NCBI GenBank assembly: GCA_023430045.1
Contig: JAEZCF010000019.1
Span: 1 to 64,000, forward strand
Direction of reading: 5' to 3'
Length of the DNA: 64,000 bases
Source: Pseudomonadota bacterium
Lineage (GTDB): Bacteria; Pseudomonadota; Gammaproteobacteria; Xanthomonadales; Xanthomonadaceae
In this document: one piece after another, positions 16,384-24,796 of the stretch
Layout: every line of letters starts with the position of its first letter
How positions within the stretch are numbered: position 1 is the first letter of the stretch
Notes under the pieces: model-generated
What the model saw: only the letters and a program-made list of their open reading frames with translations
Database searches by the model: none
What the model was told of the DNA's origin: nothing
Program-made: the position numbers and the translations under genes

Positions 16384-17301
16384 ATGTCCTATCTCCCCGT
16401 CTCGCTGATCGGCGTGCCCACCGACATCGGTGCTGGCCACCGTGGTGCACGTCTCGGCCCGGAGGCGTTGCGCATCGCCGGCCTGGGCGAGGCACTGGCC
16501 GCGCGCGGCGTGGATGTGCGCGATGTGGGCAACCTGGCCGGTCCACGCAACCCCTGGACGGCACCGGTGGACGGCTACAGGCATCTGGCCGAGGTGGTGG
16601 AGTGGAACCGGCTGCTGATGGAGGCCAGCCTTGCCGAGCTCCAGGACGGCCGCATGCCGATCATGCTGGGGGGCGACCATTGCCTGGGCATCGGCTCCAT
16701 CGCGGCGGTGTCGCGCTGGTGCCGACAGCAGGGCAAGGACCTGCGCGTGCTGTGGCTGGATGCGCATTCGGATTTCAACACCAGCGACGTCACGCCGTCG
16801 GGCAATGTGCATGGCATGCCGGTGGCCTGCCTGTGCGGACTGGGGCCCGATGCGCTGACCCGTCTGGGCGGCGACACGCCGGCCCTGCAGCCGTCCCAGG
16901 TGCGCCAGATCGGCATCCGCTCGGTGGATCCGGAGGAGAAGCGGCTGATCAAGACGCATCGGGTTGACGTCTATGACATGCGCTACATCGACGAAGCCGG
17001 CATGAAACGGACCATGGAAGCGGCGCTGGACGGCCTGGGGGCGGATACCCATCTGCACGTCAGCTTCGACGTGGATTTCCTGGACCCGAGCATCGCGCCA
17101 GGCGTGGGCACCACCGTGCCGGGCGGTGTGAACTACCGGGAGGCGCAGCTGGTGATGGAAATGATCGCCGACAGCGGGCGCATGGGCTCGCTGGACATCG
17201 TAGAGCTGAATCCGCTCCTGGATGACCGTAATGCCACCGCGGAGCTGGCGGTGGACCTGGTGGAAAGCCTGTTCGGCAAGTCCACGTTGATGCGCGACTG
17301 A
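16384..17301 (+). CDS. rocF: Arginase
   Basis: A 305-residue ureohydrolase converting arginine to ornithine and urea. The Mn2+ site motifs are intact: GGDHCLGIGS (about residues 98-107), WLDAHSDFNT (about 123-132) and SFDVDFLDPSIAPGVGT (about 228-244). The conserved start ISLIGVPTDIGAGHRGARLGPEALR-type segment and C-terminal DIVELNPLLDD also match. The ATG at 16384 has an AGAGGT site 5 bp upstream; earlier in-frame ATG codons lie outside family length. Monocistronic; no ureide or ornithine genes adjoin it. Confidence 0.94.
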   Translation: MSYLPVSLIGVPTDIGAGHRGARLGPEALRIAGLGEALAARGVDVRDVGNLAGPRNPWTAPVDGYRHLAEVVEWNRLLMEASLAELQDGRMPIMLGGDHCLGIGSIAAVSRWCRQQGKDLRVLWLDAHSDFNTSDVTPSGNVHGMPVACLCGLGPDALTRLGGDTPALQPSQVRQIGIRSVDPEEKRLIKTHRVDVYDMRYIDEAGMKRTMEAALDGLGADTHLHVSFDVDFLDPSIAPGVGTTVPGGVNYREAQLVMEMIADSGRMGSLDIVELNPLLDDRNATAELAVDLVESLFGKSTLMRD

Positions 17302-17441
17302 ATGTGGGCCGCCCCGAGACACGTCGAGAATGAACCCGAGCAGCGCGCATTCACGCCCGCTCCACGCGGCGCACGCCAGATTGCACACCACGCGGCAACG
17401 TTCTGTCGGACGGAACGCCGTGGTCCACCAAGGAGAAGACG

Positions 17442-17594
17442 ATGAAGCGCATCATTTCCGTATTGCTGCTGGCGCTGTGCACGGCCGGCTCGCTCACCGC
17501 CTGCAATACCGTTGCCGGAGCCGGCAAGGACATGCAGGGCGCAGGCGAGGCGGTTCATGACACGGCGCAGGACTGCAAGAACGGCAAGTGCTGA
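17442..17594 (+). CDS. Entericidin-like small lipoprotein 1
   Basis: A 50-residue prolipoprotein: MKRIISVLLLALCTAGSLTA is followed by the lipobox cysteine (LTAC, Cys21), then NTVAGAGKDMQGAGEAVHDTAQDC, the entericidin EcnA/EcnB pattern. An AAGGAGAAG site lies upstream. Enterobacterial entericidins form an antidote/toxin pair of envelope lipoproteins induced on starvation. The paralogue follows 63 bp downstream. This copy differs by a C-terminal Cys-Lys-Asn-Gly-Lys-Cys tail. Confidence 0.85.
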   Translation: MKRIISVLLLALCTAGSLTACNTVAGAGKDMQGAGEAVHDTAQDCKNGKC

Positions 17595-17657
17595 TCAACG
17601 GCTTTTCCGCCGTCTGCACCGCAGCCGCGGTGTTTTAAATCAACCAGGAGAAACCCC

Positions 17658-17795
17658 ATGAAGCGTGCTATTGCCCTGATGCTGTTGTCGATGTTCTCGG
17701 TCGCCATGCTGGCCGGCTGCAATACCGTTGCCGGCGCCGGCAAGGATGTGCAGGGCGCAGGCGAGAAGGTCGAAGACGCCGCACGCCGCAACTGA
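17658..17795 (+). CDS. Entericidin-like small lipoprotein 2
   Basis: A 45-residue prolipoprotein with lipobox LAGC (Cys21) followed by NTVAGAGKDVQGAGEKVEDAA, nearly identical in its core to the preceding gene. CAGGAGAAA precedes the ATG. The pair is a tandem duplication and is closed by a strong terminator. Which, if either, acts as toxin or antidote cannot be told from sequence. Confidence 0.85.
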   Translation: MKRAIALMLLSMFSVAMLAGCNTVAGAGKDVQGAGEKVEDAARRN

Positions 17796-17819
17796 TCGCG
17801 CTGCTGCATCGACGAAAGA

Positions 17820-17842
17820 GGCCGGGATATCCCGGCCTTTTT
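17820..17842 (+). terminator. Rho-independent terminator after the entericidin pair
   Basis: The perfect 18-bp palindrome GGCCGGGATATCCCGGCC is followed by TTTTT, 24 bp after the second stop codon. Confidence 0.85.
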
Positions 17843-18015
17843 CGTTTGCGCGGCGATGTCCGCAGTGCATGACGTGCAGGCGCGATGAAATGCCATGACA
17901 CGCCATTCAAGCAGGTGAGTGTCGGCTTCATGTCCGGTTGACTGCACCTCGACGGCTCATGCGCGACGATGGCCTTGCGGTAACACCACCGTCGTACTCA
18001 TCAACGAGGTAGACC

Positions 18016-18237
18016 ATGAACACCGACATCATCAAGGGCAAGTGGACGCAGCTGAAGGGCAAGACCAAGGCGCAGTGGGGCAAGCTTACCGACGACGACC
18101 TTGATTATGCGGAAGGCAATGCGGAATACCTTGCTGGTCGTGTGCAGGAGCGTTACGGCATCGCCAAGGACGAGGCTGAAAAGCAGGTCAAGGAATACCG
18201 TGATGCGGTCCACAAGGATTACCCGGATTACAGGTAA
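18016..18237 (+). CDS. CsbD family stress protein
   Basis: A 73-residue hydrophilic protein with the CsbD pattern IIKGKWTQLKGKTKAQWGKL near the N-terminus and ERYGIAKDEAEKQVKEY at the C-terminus. CsbD-like proteins are general-stress proteins of unknown mechanism. It lies 220 bp after the entericidin terminator, in the same direction; the intervening stretch shows no gene. The ATG follows an ACGAGG site. Confidence 0.88.
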   Translation: MNTDIIKGKWTQLKGKTKAQWGKLTDDDLDYAEGNAEYLAGRVQERYGIAKDEAEKQVKEYRDAVHKDYPDYR

Positions 18238-18270
18238 GCGCCTGTAACCACCGGGGCGGTCATCCCGCCA

Positions 18271-18304
18271 ATGACAACGGGCCCTGAGGGCCCGTTGTCA
18301 TTTC
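18271..18304 (+). terminator. Terminator hairpin after csbD
   Basis: A perfect 14-bp stem (ATGACAACGGGCCC and its complement) around a TGA loop, ending in a short T run. It separates csbD from trpS. Confidence 0.75.
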
Positions 18305-18385
18305 CGCCAGTAGAGTCGGACGGCGCCATGGGGCGCGAGGCAAGGGTAAACTGATGGGGATAACCGCAGCTCCCCCAGACCAGCC

Positions 18386-19666
18386 ATGACCACCCGAGTT
18401 CTTACCGGCATCACCCCTTCCGGAACCCCGCACCTGGGCAACTATGTCGGTGCCATCCGTCCAGCCATTGCCGCCAGTCGCGCGACCGGCATCGAGAGCT
18501 TCTTCTTTCTGGCCGACCTGCACAGCCTGATCAAGGCGCAGGAACCCGAGCGCACGCAGCGCTCCACTCTGGAGATCGCCGCCAGCTGGTTGGCGTGCGG
18601 CCTGGACCCGGAACAGGTGTGGTTCTACCGGCAGAGCGACATCCCGGAAACCACCGAACTGATGTGGTTCCTGACCGTGGTGGCCGGCAAGGGCCTGCTC
18701 AACCGCGCCCATGCGTACAAGGCGGCCATCGACCGTAATGAGGCGGATGGACTGGATCCGGATGCCGGGGTGAGCGCAGGCTTGTTCATGTATCCCGTGT
18801 TGATGGCTGCGGACATCCTCATCTTCAAGGCGAACCGGGTTCCGGTCGGTCGCGACCAGATCCAGCACATCGAGATGGCGCGCGACTTCGCCCAGCGCTT
18901 CAACCATGTGTACGGCAAGGAATACTTCCCGTTGCCGGAAGCGTCGATCGACGAACAGGTGGCCACCCTGGCCGGCTTGGACGGTCGCAAGATGAGCAAG
19001 AGCTATGGCAATACGATTCCGCTGTTCGCTCCCCGCGATGAGCTGAAGAAGCTGGTGTTTTCGATCCTTACCGATTCGCGCGCGCCGGGTGAGCCGAAGG
19101 ATACCGAGGGGTCCGCACTGTTCCAGATGTACCAGGCCTTCGCCACCCCGGAGCAGACGGCTGCCTTCGCGCAGGCGTTCGCCGAAGGCATCGGTTGGGG
19201 CGATGCCAAGCAGCAGGTGTTCGAGCGTATCGACGGCGAGCTGGCACCATTACGTGCCCGTTATGAGGCGTTGATGGCCGAGCCGCAGAAGATCGAAGCC
19301 CTGCTGCGCCGCCGTGGCCAGCAGCTGCGTGAGCAGTTCGCCATGCCGCTGCTCAATGAGCTGCGCCATGCGGTTGGTCTGCGAGACCTCGCCGATGTGC
19401 CGCAGGCGGCATCGGCGGCGCCCGTGCGCGCGGTGCTGCCGACATTCAAGCAGTATCGGGAGAAGGACGGCCGCTTCTACTTCAAGCTGACCGACAGCGA
19501 TGGCACGCCGCTGATCCAGAGCAGCGGCTTCGATTCGCCGCGTGACGCCGGCCAGCTGATTGCCGTGCTGAAGCAGGCCGAGCAGGGTGATGCACTGCAG
19601 AGCGAACTGTTCACGCTGCAGGCCGAGGTGGACGTAGTACTGGCTGCGCTGGCCGCGCTGCGGTAG
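18386..19666 (+). CDS. trpS: Tryptophanyl-tRNA synthetase with C-terminal extension
   Basis: A 426-residue class I synthetase. The HIGH-type motif GITPSGTPHLGNYVGA (residues 7-22) and the KMSKS loop GRKMSKSYGN (about 199-208) are intact. The catalytic core ends near residue 345. The remaining ~80 residues read DGRFYFKLTDSDGTPLIQS then SGFDSPRDAGQLIAVLKQ, which resembles one DUF1508 (YegP-like) unit: a beta hairpin followed by a helix. The E. coli enzyme is about 334 residues, so the tail is an addition, apparently conserved in Xanthomonadaceae. The gene stands alone. Confidence 0.94.
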   Translation: MTTRVLTGITPSGTPHLGNYVGAIRPAIAASRATGIESFFFLADLHSLIKAQEPERTQRSTLEIAASWLACGLDPEQVWFYRQSDIPETTELMWFLTVVAGKGLLNRAHAYKAAIDRNEADGLDPDAGVSAGLFMYPVLMAADILIFKANRVPVGRDQIQHIEMARDFAQRFNHVYGKEYFPLPEASIDEQVATLAGLDGRKMSKSYGNTIPLFAPRDELKKLVFSILTDSRAPGEPKDTEGSALFQMYQAFATPEQTAAFAQAFAEGIGWGDAKQQVFERIDGELAPLRARYEALMAEPQKIEALLRRRGQQLREQFAMPLLNELRHAVGLRDLADVPQAASAAPVRAVLPTFKQYREKDGRFYFKLTDSDGTPLIQSSGFDSPRDAGQLIAVLKQAEQGDALQSELFTLQAEVDVVLAALAALR

Positions 19667-19747
19667 GACCGGACGCTGCCGGGCTATCCCCGTCCGGCGG
19701 CGACGACCATGGCATGATGGCCCGGCCCACCTGACAAGGAGCCTGTC

Positions 19748-20083
19748 ATGGCCTGGTTGTCGTTGCTGCTGTTCCTGCCGTGGTTCCTGCTGCTGGCCAC
19801 CCTGTTCTGGTGGTATCCGAGGCAGCCACGCACGTCGCGCAGGCGAATCTTCGACGCCACCACGCTGCTGCTGGCGCTGCTGTCCAGTGTGCTGGCCATG
19901 CACTGGGGATTCCGCAGTGGCATGGCGCAGCGCGGTGCCGGGCCGATATGGCCGCAGGTGCTGGCCGTGCTATATGCCTACGGAGCCTTCCTCGCCGTGC
20001 TGGTCGCTGCGTTGTTGGCGCGACCGCACTGGCTGCACACTGCGACCAAAGACGGATCGAATCCGGAGGCACCGCACGCCTAA
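19748..20083 (+). CDS. Small inner-membrane protein, three predicted helices
   Basis: A 111-residue hydrophobic protein, not recognised. Helices are visible at about 4-23 (LSLLLFLPWFLLLATLFWWY), 38-55 (TLLLALLSSVLAMHWGF) and 69-92 (VLAVLYAYGAFLAVLVAALLA), with Arg-rich loops. AAGGAG lies 8 bp before the ATG. It precedes the metallo-beta-lactamase gene by 33 bp in the same direction and may be co-transcribed. Confidence 0.72.
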   Translation: MAWLSLLLFLPWFLLLATLFWWYPRQPRTSRRRIFDATTLLLALLSSVLAMHWGFRSGMAQRGAGPIWPQVLAVLYAYGAFLAVLVAALLARPHWLHTATKDGSNPEAPHA

Positions 20084-20116
20084 CATGGTGGCTGTTGCCT
20101 GAGCCAGGAAGACGCG

Positions 20117-21049
20117 ATGTCGCTCGACCCCAGCATCCATCTCATCGATACCGGTTTCCAGCGCGCTGAGTTCGATGCTGCCTACCTGGTGGTCGAACAG
20201 GGCCGGGCGGCCTTCATCGACTGCGGTACCGGCCTTGCAGTGCCGGCCATGCTGCGCGCGCTGGAACAGGCTGGGCTGACGGTGGACGCGGTGGACTGGC
20301 TGCTGCTCACGCATGTGCATCTGGACCATGCCGGTGGTGCTGGCCTGCTGATGCAGCAGCTGCCCAACGCGCGCGCCGTGCTGCATCCGCGCGGTGCTCC
20401 GCACATGATCGATCCCGGCCGCCTGATCGCCGGTGCCACCGCAGTGTATGGCGAAGAGGAGATCGCACGCAGTTACGGCCGCATCGAGCCGATTCCCGTT
20501 GATCGCGTCGTGGTTGCCGAGGATGGTCACCGCATCGACCTGGCGGGACGTGAACTGTTGCTGCTGCATACGCCCGGGCATGCCCTGCATCACTACTGCG
20601 TGTGGGATGCGCGCAGCCGCAGCTGGTTCACCGGTGATACGTTCGGGCTGTCCTACCGTGAGCTGGACAGCGCGCAGGGTGCGCTGGTCATCCCGACATC
20701 TTCGCCTGTGCAGTTCGATCCCGAACCGCTGAAAGCGTCGATCCGCCGGATGCTGGCCTTCGAACCGCTGGGCATGTACCTGACCCATTACGGCCGTGTC
20801 GAACAGGTACCGAAGCTGGCGCAGGACCTGATCGAACAGATCGACGCGATGGTTGCGATCGGACGCCAGTGCGATGGCCTGCCGGATCGACACCGGTGCC
20901 TGCTGGCGGCGCTGCGGGCGCTGTACCTGGAGCGCGCGCAGGCACATGGTTGCCCGCTGGACCAGGCGACGGTGGCACGCGTGCTGGAGATGGACATCGA
21001 GCTGAATGCCCAGGGCCTGGCCTGCTGGCTGGATCGCGCGCGACGCTGA
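20117..21049 (+). CDS. MBL-fold metallo-hydrolase
   Basis: A 310-residue metallo-beta-lactamase-fold hydrolase. The binuclear metal motif THVHLDHAGG (about residues 73-82), the HTPGHALHHYCVWD block and the TGDTFG aspartate are present. Similar stand-alone proteins act on thioesters or lactones, but the substrate is not evident. The C-terminal ~90 residues form a helical extension. An AGGAAG site precedes the ATG. Confidence 0.88.
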   Translation: MSLDPSIHLIDTGFQRAEFDAAYLVVEQGRAAFIDCGTGLAVPAMLRALEQAGLTVDAVDWLLLTHVHLDHAGGAGLLMQQLPNARAVLHPRGAPHMIDPGRLIAGATAVYGEEEIARSYGRIEPIPVDRVVVAEDGHRIDLAGRELLLLHTPGHALHHYCVWDARSRSWFTGDTFGLSYRELDSAQGALVIPTSSPVQFDPEPLKASIRRMLAFEPLGMYLTHYGRVEQVPKLAQDLIEQIDAMVAIGRQCDGLPDRHRCLLAALRALYLERAQAHGCPLDQATVARVLEMDIELNAQGLACWLDRARR

Positions 21050-21117
21050 GCGCGGCATCGCCTTGCCGCGTTACACTCAGCGGTCTGCCATTCCTGCCTG
21101 GTGAAGCCGTGAACCCG

Positions 21118-22770
21118 ATGCGCGTGTTGCTGCTGTCCTCCTGCCTGTTCGCCGGAGGCCTGGCCCATGCAGCCAACGATCTGCCGGGTGGTGGCATTGA
21201 TCCGCAGGCGTTGTCACGGCACGTACGTGTGCTTGCTTCCGACGAGTTCGAGGGGCGTGCTCCGGCCACCGTCGGCGAAGAAAAGACCGTGCAGTACCTG
21301 ATCGAACAGTTCCGCAGTTACGGCCTGCAGCCCGGTGGCGTGGATGGCGGCTGGGTGCAGCCGGTGCCGCTGGTGCGTGCCCAGCTGGACGGCGCGGCGA
21401 GTGCGACGCTGTCGTTGAAGGGTGGCAAACGCACTCTGGTCAACGGCGAGGATGTCACCCTGCAGAGCCTGCAGCCGCAGGACAGCATCCGGATCGAGGA
21501 CGCGCCGCTGGTGTTCGTCGGTTACGGCATCGATGCACCTGAGCGTGGCTGGAACGATTACAAGGACGTGGACCTGCGCGGCAGGATTGCCGTGGTGCTG
21601 ATCAACGATGCCGACTTCGAGGCCGATGCGCCCGGCGCGTTCGATGGCAAGGCGGTGACCTACTACGGGCGCTGGACCTACAAATTCGAAGAGGCCGCGC
21701 GGCGCGGCGCGGCCGGTGTGCTGATCGTGCATGAAACGGCACCGGCGGCCTATGGCTGGGCCACGGTGAAGAGTTCCGGCACCTCACCGCTGTTCGACAT
21801 CCAGCGTGGCCATGACGAAGCGATGGCGCAGCACACGCCGCTGCGTGGATGGATGCAGCGTTCGCTTGCAGAAGCGATCTTCACCGACGCCGGCCTGGAT
21901 TTCGACGCCGAAAAGCGCAAGGCGATGCTGGCCGATTTCCGGCCTGTGGTGCTGGACAACGCCAGGCTGAGCGCTGCGTTCAAGCTCAAGCGCGAAGAGG
22001 TGGTGACCCGCAACGTGGTGGCGAAGCTGCCCGGTGACACGCATGCCGACGAGGCGGTGATCTTCTCCGCGCACTGGGATGCCTTCGGTATCGGCCAGGC
22101 CGATGCGAATGGCGATCGCATCCGTCGCGGCGCCATCGACAACGCCACCGGCGTGGCGACGGTGCTGGAACTGGGACGGGTATTCGCCGCCGGTCCGCAA
22201 CCGCAGCGCACGCTGTATTTCGTTGCGCTGACGGCCGAGGAAAAGGGTCTGCTGGGCGCCAGTTACTATGCCGCGCACCCGCTGGCGCCGCTGGAGAAGA
22301 CCGCCGCCGTGCTGAACATCGAGATGTTCAGTCCCGATGGTGCGACGCGCGACATCGCATCGTGGGGCAAGGGCCGGGTGTCGCTGGAAGGCGATCTGGA
22401 ACGCGTGGCCAAGGCCCGTGGACGCACCTACAGCGCGGATCCGAACCTGGAAGCGGGCTTTTTCTACCGCGCGGACCATTTCGCGTTCGCGCGGCTGGGT
22501 GTGCCGGCGATCACCATCGGACCCGGCCTGGACAAGCGCGAGGGAGGCGTAGCGGCTGGCCGCGCGCTGCGCGACAGGTATTTCGCCGAGTGCTACCACC
22601 AGGCCTGCGATGCCTGGACGCCCGCCTGGGATCCCGCAGGCCATGCCGCCGATACGCTGCTGGTCTACGACCTGGGCGTGGAGCTGGCCAACAGCCGCAG
22701 CTGGCCGCATTGGGAGGAGGGATCCGAGTTCGGCAAGGCCCGCGAGGCAAGCGACGCCGCGCGCCGCTGA
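21118..22770 (+). CDS. M28 family zinc aminopeptidase, secreted
   Basis: A 550-residue exported peptidase. A signal peptide (MRVLLLSSCLFAGGLAHA, cleavage before ANDL) is followed by an N-terminal region, a PA-domain insert around residues 125-260, and the M28 catalytic domain with AHWDAFGIG (Zn His/Asp), GAIDNATGVATVLELGR (bridging Asp) and LTAEEKGLLGASYY (catalytic Glu). The frame is open upstream, but the signal peptide fixes the start at 21118 (or GTG 21109). It should release N-terminal amino acids from peptides in the periplasm or outside the cell. Confidence 0.92.
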   Translation: MRVLLLSSCLFAGGLAHAANDLPGGGIDPQALSRHVRVLASDEFEGRAPATVGEEKTVQYLIEQFRSYGLQPGGVDGGWVQPVPLVRAQLDGAASATLSLKGGKRTLVNGEDVTLQSLQPQDSIRIEDAPLVFVGYGIDAPERGWNDYKDVDLRGRIAVVLINDADFEADAPGAFDGKAVTYYGRWTYKFEEAARRGAAGVLIVHETAPAAYGWATVKSSGTSPLFDIQRGHDEAMAQHTPLRGWMQRSLAEAIFTDAGLDFDAEKRKAMLADFRPVVLDNARLSAAFKLKREEVVTRNVVAKLPGDTHADEAVIFSAHWDAFGIGQADANGDRIRRGAIDNATGVATVLELGRVFAAGPQPQRTLYFVALTAEEKGLLGASYYAAHPLAPLEKTAAVLNIEMFSPDGATRDIASWGKGRVSLEGDLERVAKARGRTYSADPNLEAGFFYRADHFAFARLGVPAITIGPGLDKREGGVAAGRALRDRYFAECYHQACDAWTPAWDPAGHAADTLLVYDLGVELANSRSWPHWEEGSEFGKAREASDAARR

Positions 22771-22877
22771 CGCGGCCGCCTACAGACGTCACTCATCAAA
22801 AACAGCATGCCGCAGGCGTGGTGCCTGTGGCGGCTGCAAACGCCTAGAATCCCCCTTCTTCCGCACGTTGGTGGCCC

Positions 22878-23780
22878 ATGGCCGTCGTACCTGATCAGAC
22901 CCCGTCCACGCCCCGCAGAAGTGCGGTGGCGCTCGCGCTGCTGCTGGTCTACGTGGTCTGGGGATCTACCTACCTCGGTATCTCCAAGGCACTGCAGGCC
23001 GGAGTGCTACCGCTGACCTCGGTGTCCGGCGCGCGTTTCATCGTTGCCGGTGGGCTGATGTATGCGGTACTGCGCGTGTTCCGCAGGCTGCCACGGCCCA
23101 CGCTGCGGCAGTGGCGCAACCTGGTCATCATGGGCTTCACCATGTTGATGCTGGGCAACGGCATGGTGGTGCTGGCAGAACGCGAGGTGTCGTCCGGGCT
23201 TGCGGCCACCGCAGTGGCTTCGGTGCCGTTGTGGATGGCGCTGTTTTCCGCCGTGCGCGGTCAGCACGCCAGCCATGGCGAATGGCTGGGCATCGCCATC
23301 GGCTTCCTCGGCGTGGTCTGGCTCAATGCCGGCAGCAGCCTGACCGGCTCGCCGACGGGGCTGGTGCTGCTGCTGATCGCACCGGTGGGCTGGGCCTTCG
23401 GTTCGGTGTGGGTGCGTGGCCAGGACCTGCCCGGTCCCTTCATGACGGCAGCGGGACAGATGATCTGCGGCGGCGTACTGCTGGTGGCCACCGGGCTGGC
23501 CGTGGGCGAACGACCGACGTCGCTGCCCAGCATCGATGGACTGCTCGCGGTGGCCTATCTGTGCGTGTTCGGGTCCATCGTCGCCTTCACCGCCTACGTC
23601 TGGCTGCTGCACAACGTGCGGCCGGCGCTGGCCGGCAGCTATGCATACGTGAACCCGGTGATCGCGGTACTGCTGGGTGCACTACTGAACGGAGAGCGGT
23701 TCGGCTGGCCGGACATGCTGGCGATGGCAGTGATACTGGCCGGCGTGCTGGTGCTGACCCTGGCGAGGGCGCGCCGATGA
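22878..23780 (+). CDS. EamA/DMT-family exporter (YedA-like)
   Basis: A 300-residue transporter with about ten hydrophobic helices in two EamA repeats; the first begins ALALLLVYVVWGSTYLGISKAL, the classic DMT opening, and the second begins near residue 155. Such proteins export amino acids or other small metabolites. It overlaps the next transporter gene (rarD) by four bases, ATGA, so both are translated from one message. The substrate is unknown. Confidence 0.9.
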   Translation: MAVVPDQTPSTPRRSAVALALLLVYVVWGSTYLGISKALQAGVLPLTSVSGARFIVAGGLMYAVLRVFRRLPRPTLRQWRNLVIMGFTMLMLGNGMVVLAEREVSSGLAATAVASVPLWMALFSAVRGQHASHGEWLGIAIGFLGVVWLNAGSSLTGSPTGLVLLLIAPVGWAFGSVWVRGQDLPGPFMTAAGQMICGGVLLVATGLAVGERPTSLPSIDGLLAVAYLCVFGSIVAFTAYVWLLHNVRPALAGSYAYVNPVIAVLLGALLNGERFGWPDMLAMAVILAGVLVLTLARARR

Positions 23781-24694
23781 CGAGCACGCCGATGACGAGC
23801 GCGCTGACCAGCGAACAGGACCAGCGTCGTGGCCTGGTCATCACCGCGCTGACCTTCGTGCTGTGGGGCCTGGTGCCGATGTACTGGCATCTGCTGCGGG
23901 AGGTGCCTTCATTCCAGATCATCGCCCACCGCATCATCTGGAGCACGGTGCTGGTGGTGGCCTGGCTGCTGGTGTCCGCACGCCTGCAGTGGTGGAAGAA
24001 GATCGCCGCACAACCCCGCGCGCTGCCGATACTGGCGCTGTCCAGCCTGACCATCGCCTTCAACTGGGGCCTGTACATCTGGGCGGTCAACGCCGGGCAC
24101 GTGATAGAAACCAGCCTGGGCTACTTCATCAATCCACTGGTGAACGTGCTGCTGGGCGTGCTGGTGCTGAAGGAACGCCTGCGTCGCGCACAATGGCTGG
24201 CGGTGGGCTGCGCGGCATGTGGCGTGGCGTGGTTGACCGTGGACGCCGGCACGCCGCCCTGGATCGCCCTGGGCCTGGCCTGTTCGTTTGGCCTGTATGG
24301 CCTGCTGCGCAAGCTGGTTTCGGTGGATCCGGTCGCCGGTCTGGGCGTGGAGAGCCTGTATCTGGTGCTGCCGGCATTGGGCTTCGCGCTGTGGAGCGAA
24401 AGCGGCCACGGCGGTGGCTTCCTCAACGGATGGGGTTTGGGCAACGATCTGTTGCTGGTGTTTGGTGGTGTGGTGACTGCCGTGCCGCTGATCGGCTTCG
24501 CGTACGGCGTGAAGCGTATCCCTCTGTCACTGGTCGGCATCCTGCAGTACATCGCGCCGAGCCTGCAGTTGTTGTTGGGTGTTTTCTTCTTCCATGAAGC
24601 CTTCGATACCGGCAAGGCGATTGGCTTCGCCGCGATCTGGCTCGGCTTGGCAATGTTTGTATTCGATAGCTTGCGAGTATCGCGGCGACGATAA
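23777..24694 (+). CDS. rarD: RarD family EamA transporter
   Basis: A 305-residue DMT transporter of the RarD subfamily, with VITALTFVLWGLVPMYWHLL at the first helix and the diagnostic stretch WAVNAGHVIETSLGYFINPLVNVLLGV (about residues 95-121). The second half ends IGFAYGVKRIPLSLVGILQYIAPSLQLLLGV, also diagnostic. The start at 23777 overlaps the upstream stop. The frame is open far upstream within the neighbouring gene, which is a shadow. RarD was named from chloramphenicol sensitivity; its true substrate is uncertain. Confidence 0.92.
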   Translation: MTSTPMTSALTSEQDQRRGLVITALTFVLWGLVPMYWHLLREVPSFQIIAHRIIWSTVLVVAWLLVSARLQWWKKIAAQPRALPILALSSLTIAFNWGLYIWAVNAGHVIETSLGYFINPLVNVLLGVLVLKERLRRAQWLAVGCAACGVAWLTVDAGTPPWIALGLACSFGLYGLLRKLVSVDPVAGLGVESLYLVLPALGFALWSESGHGGGFLNGWGLGNDLLLVFGGVVTAVPLIGFAYGVKRIPLSLVGILQYIAPSLQLLLGVFFFHEAFDTGKAIGFAAIWLGLAMFVFDSLRVSRRR

Positions 24695-24796
24695 CAATTG
24701 ACGCTGGCGTACTTTGATATGCAGCTTTTATGAAAGTACAAAAAGGCATTCGGTTCTTCACTTGCATTCCCCCGCCCCTACATGACGGAGAATGTC

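Noticed and set aside
19970..21058. Long minus-strand ORF (362 residues) opposite the MBL hydrolase
   Set aside because: Its composition (Arg, Gln, His, Ala-rich) is typical of antisense shadows in high-GC DNA; the plus-strand protein has full MBL motifs.
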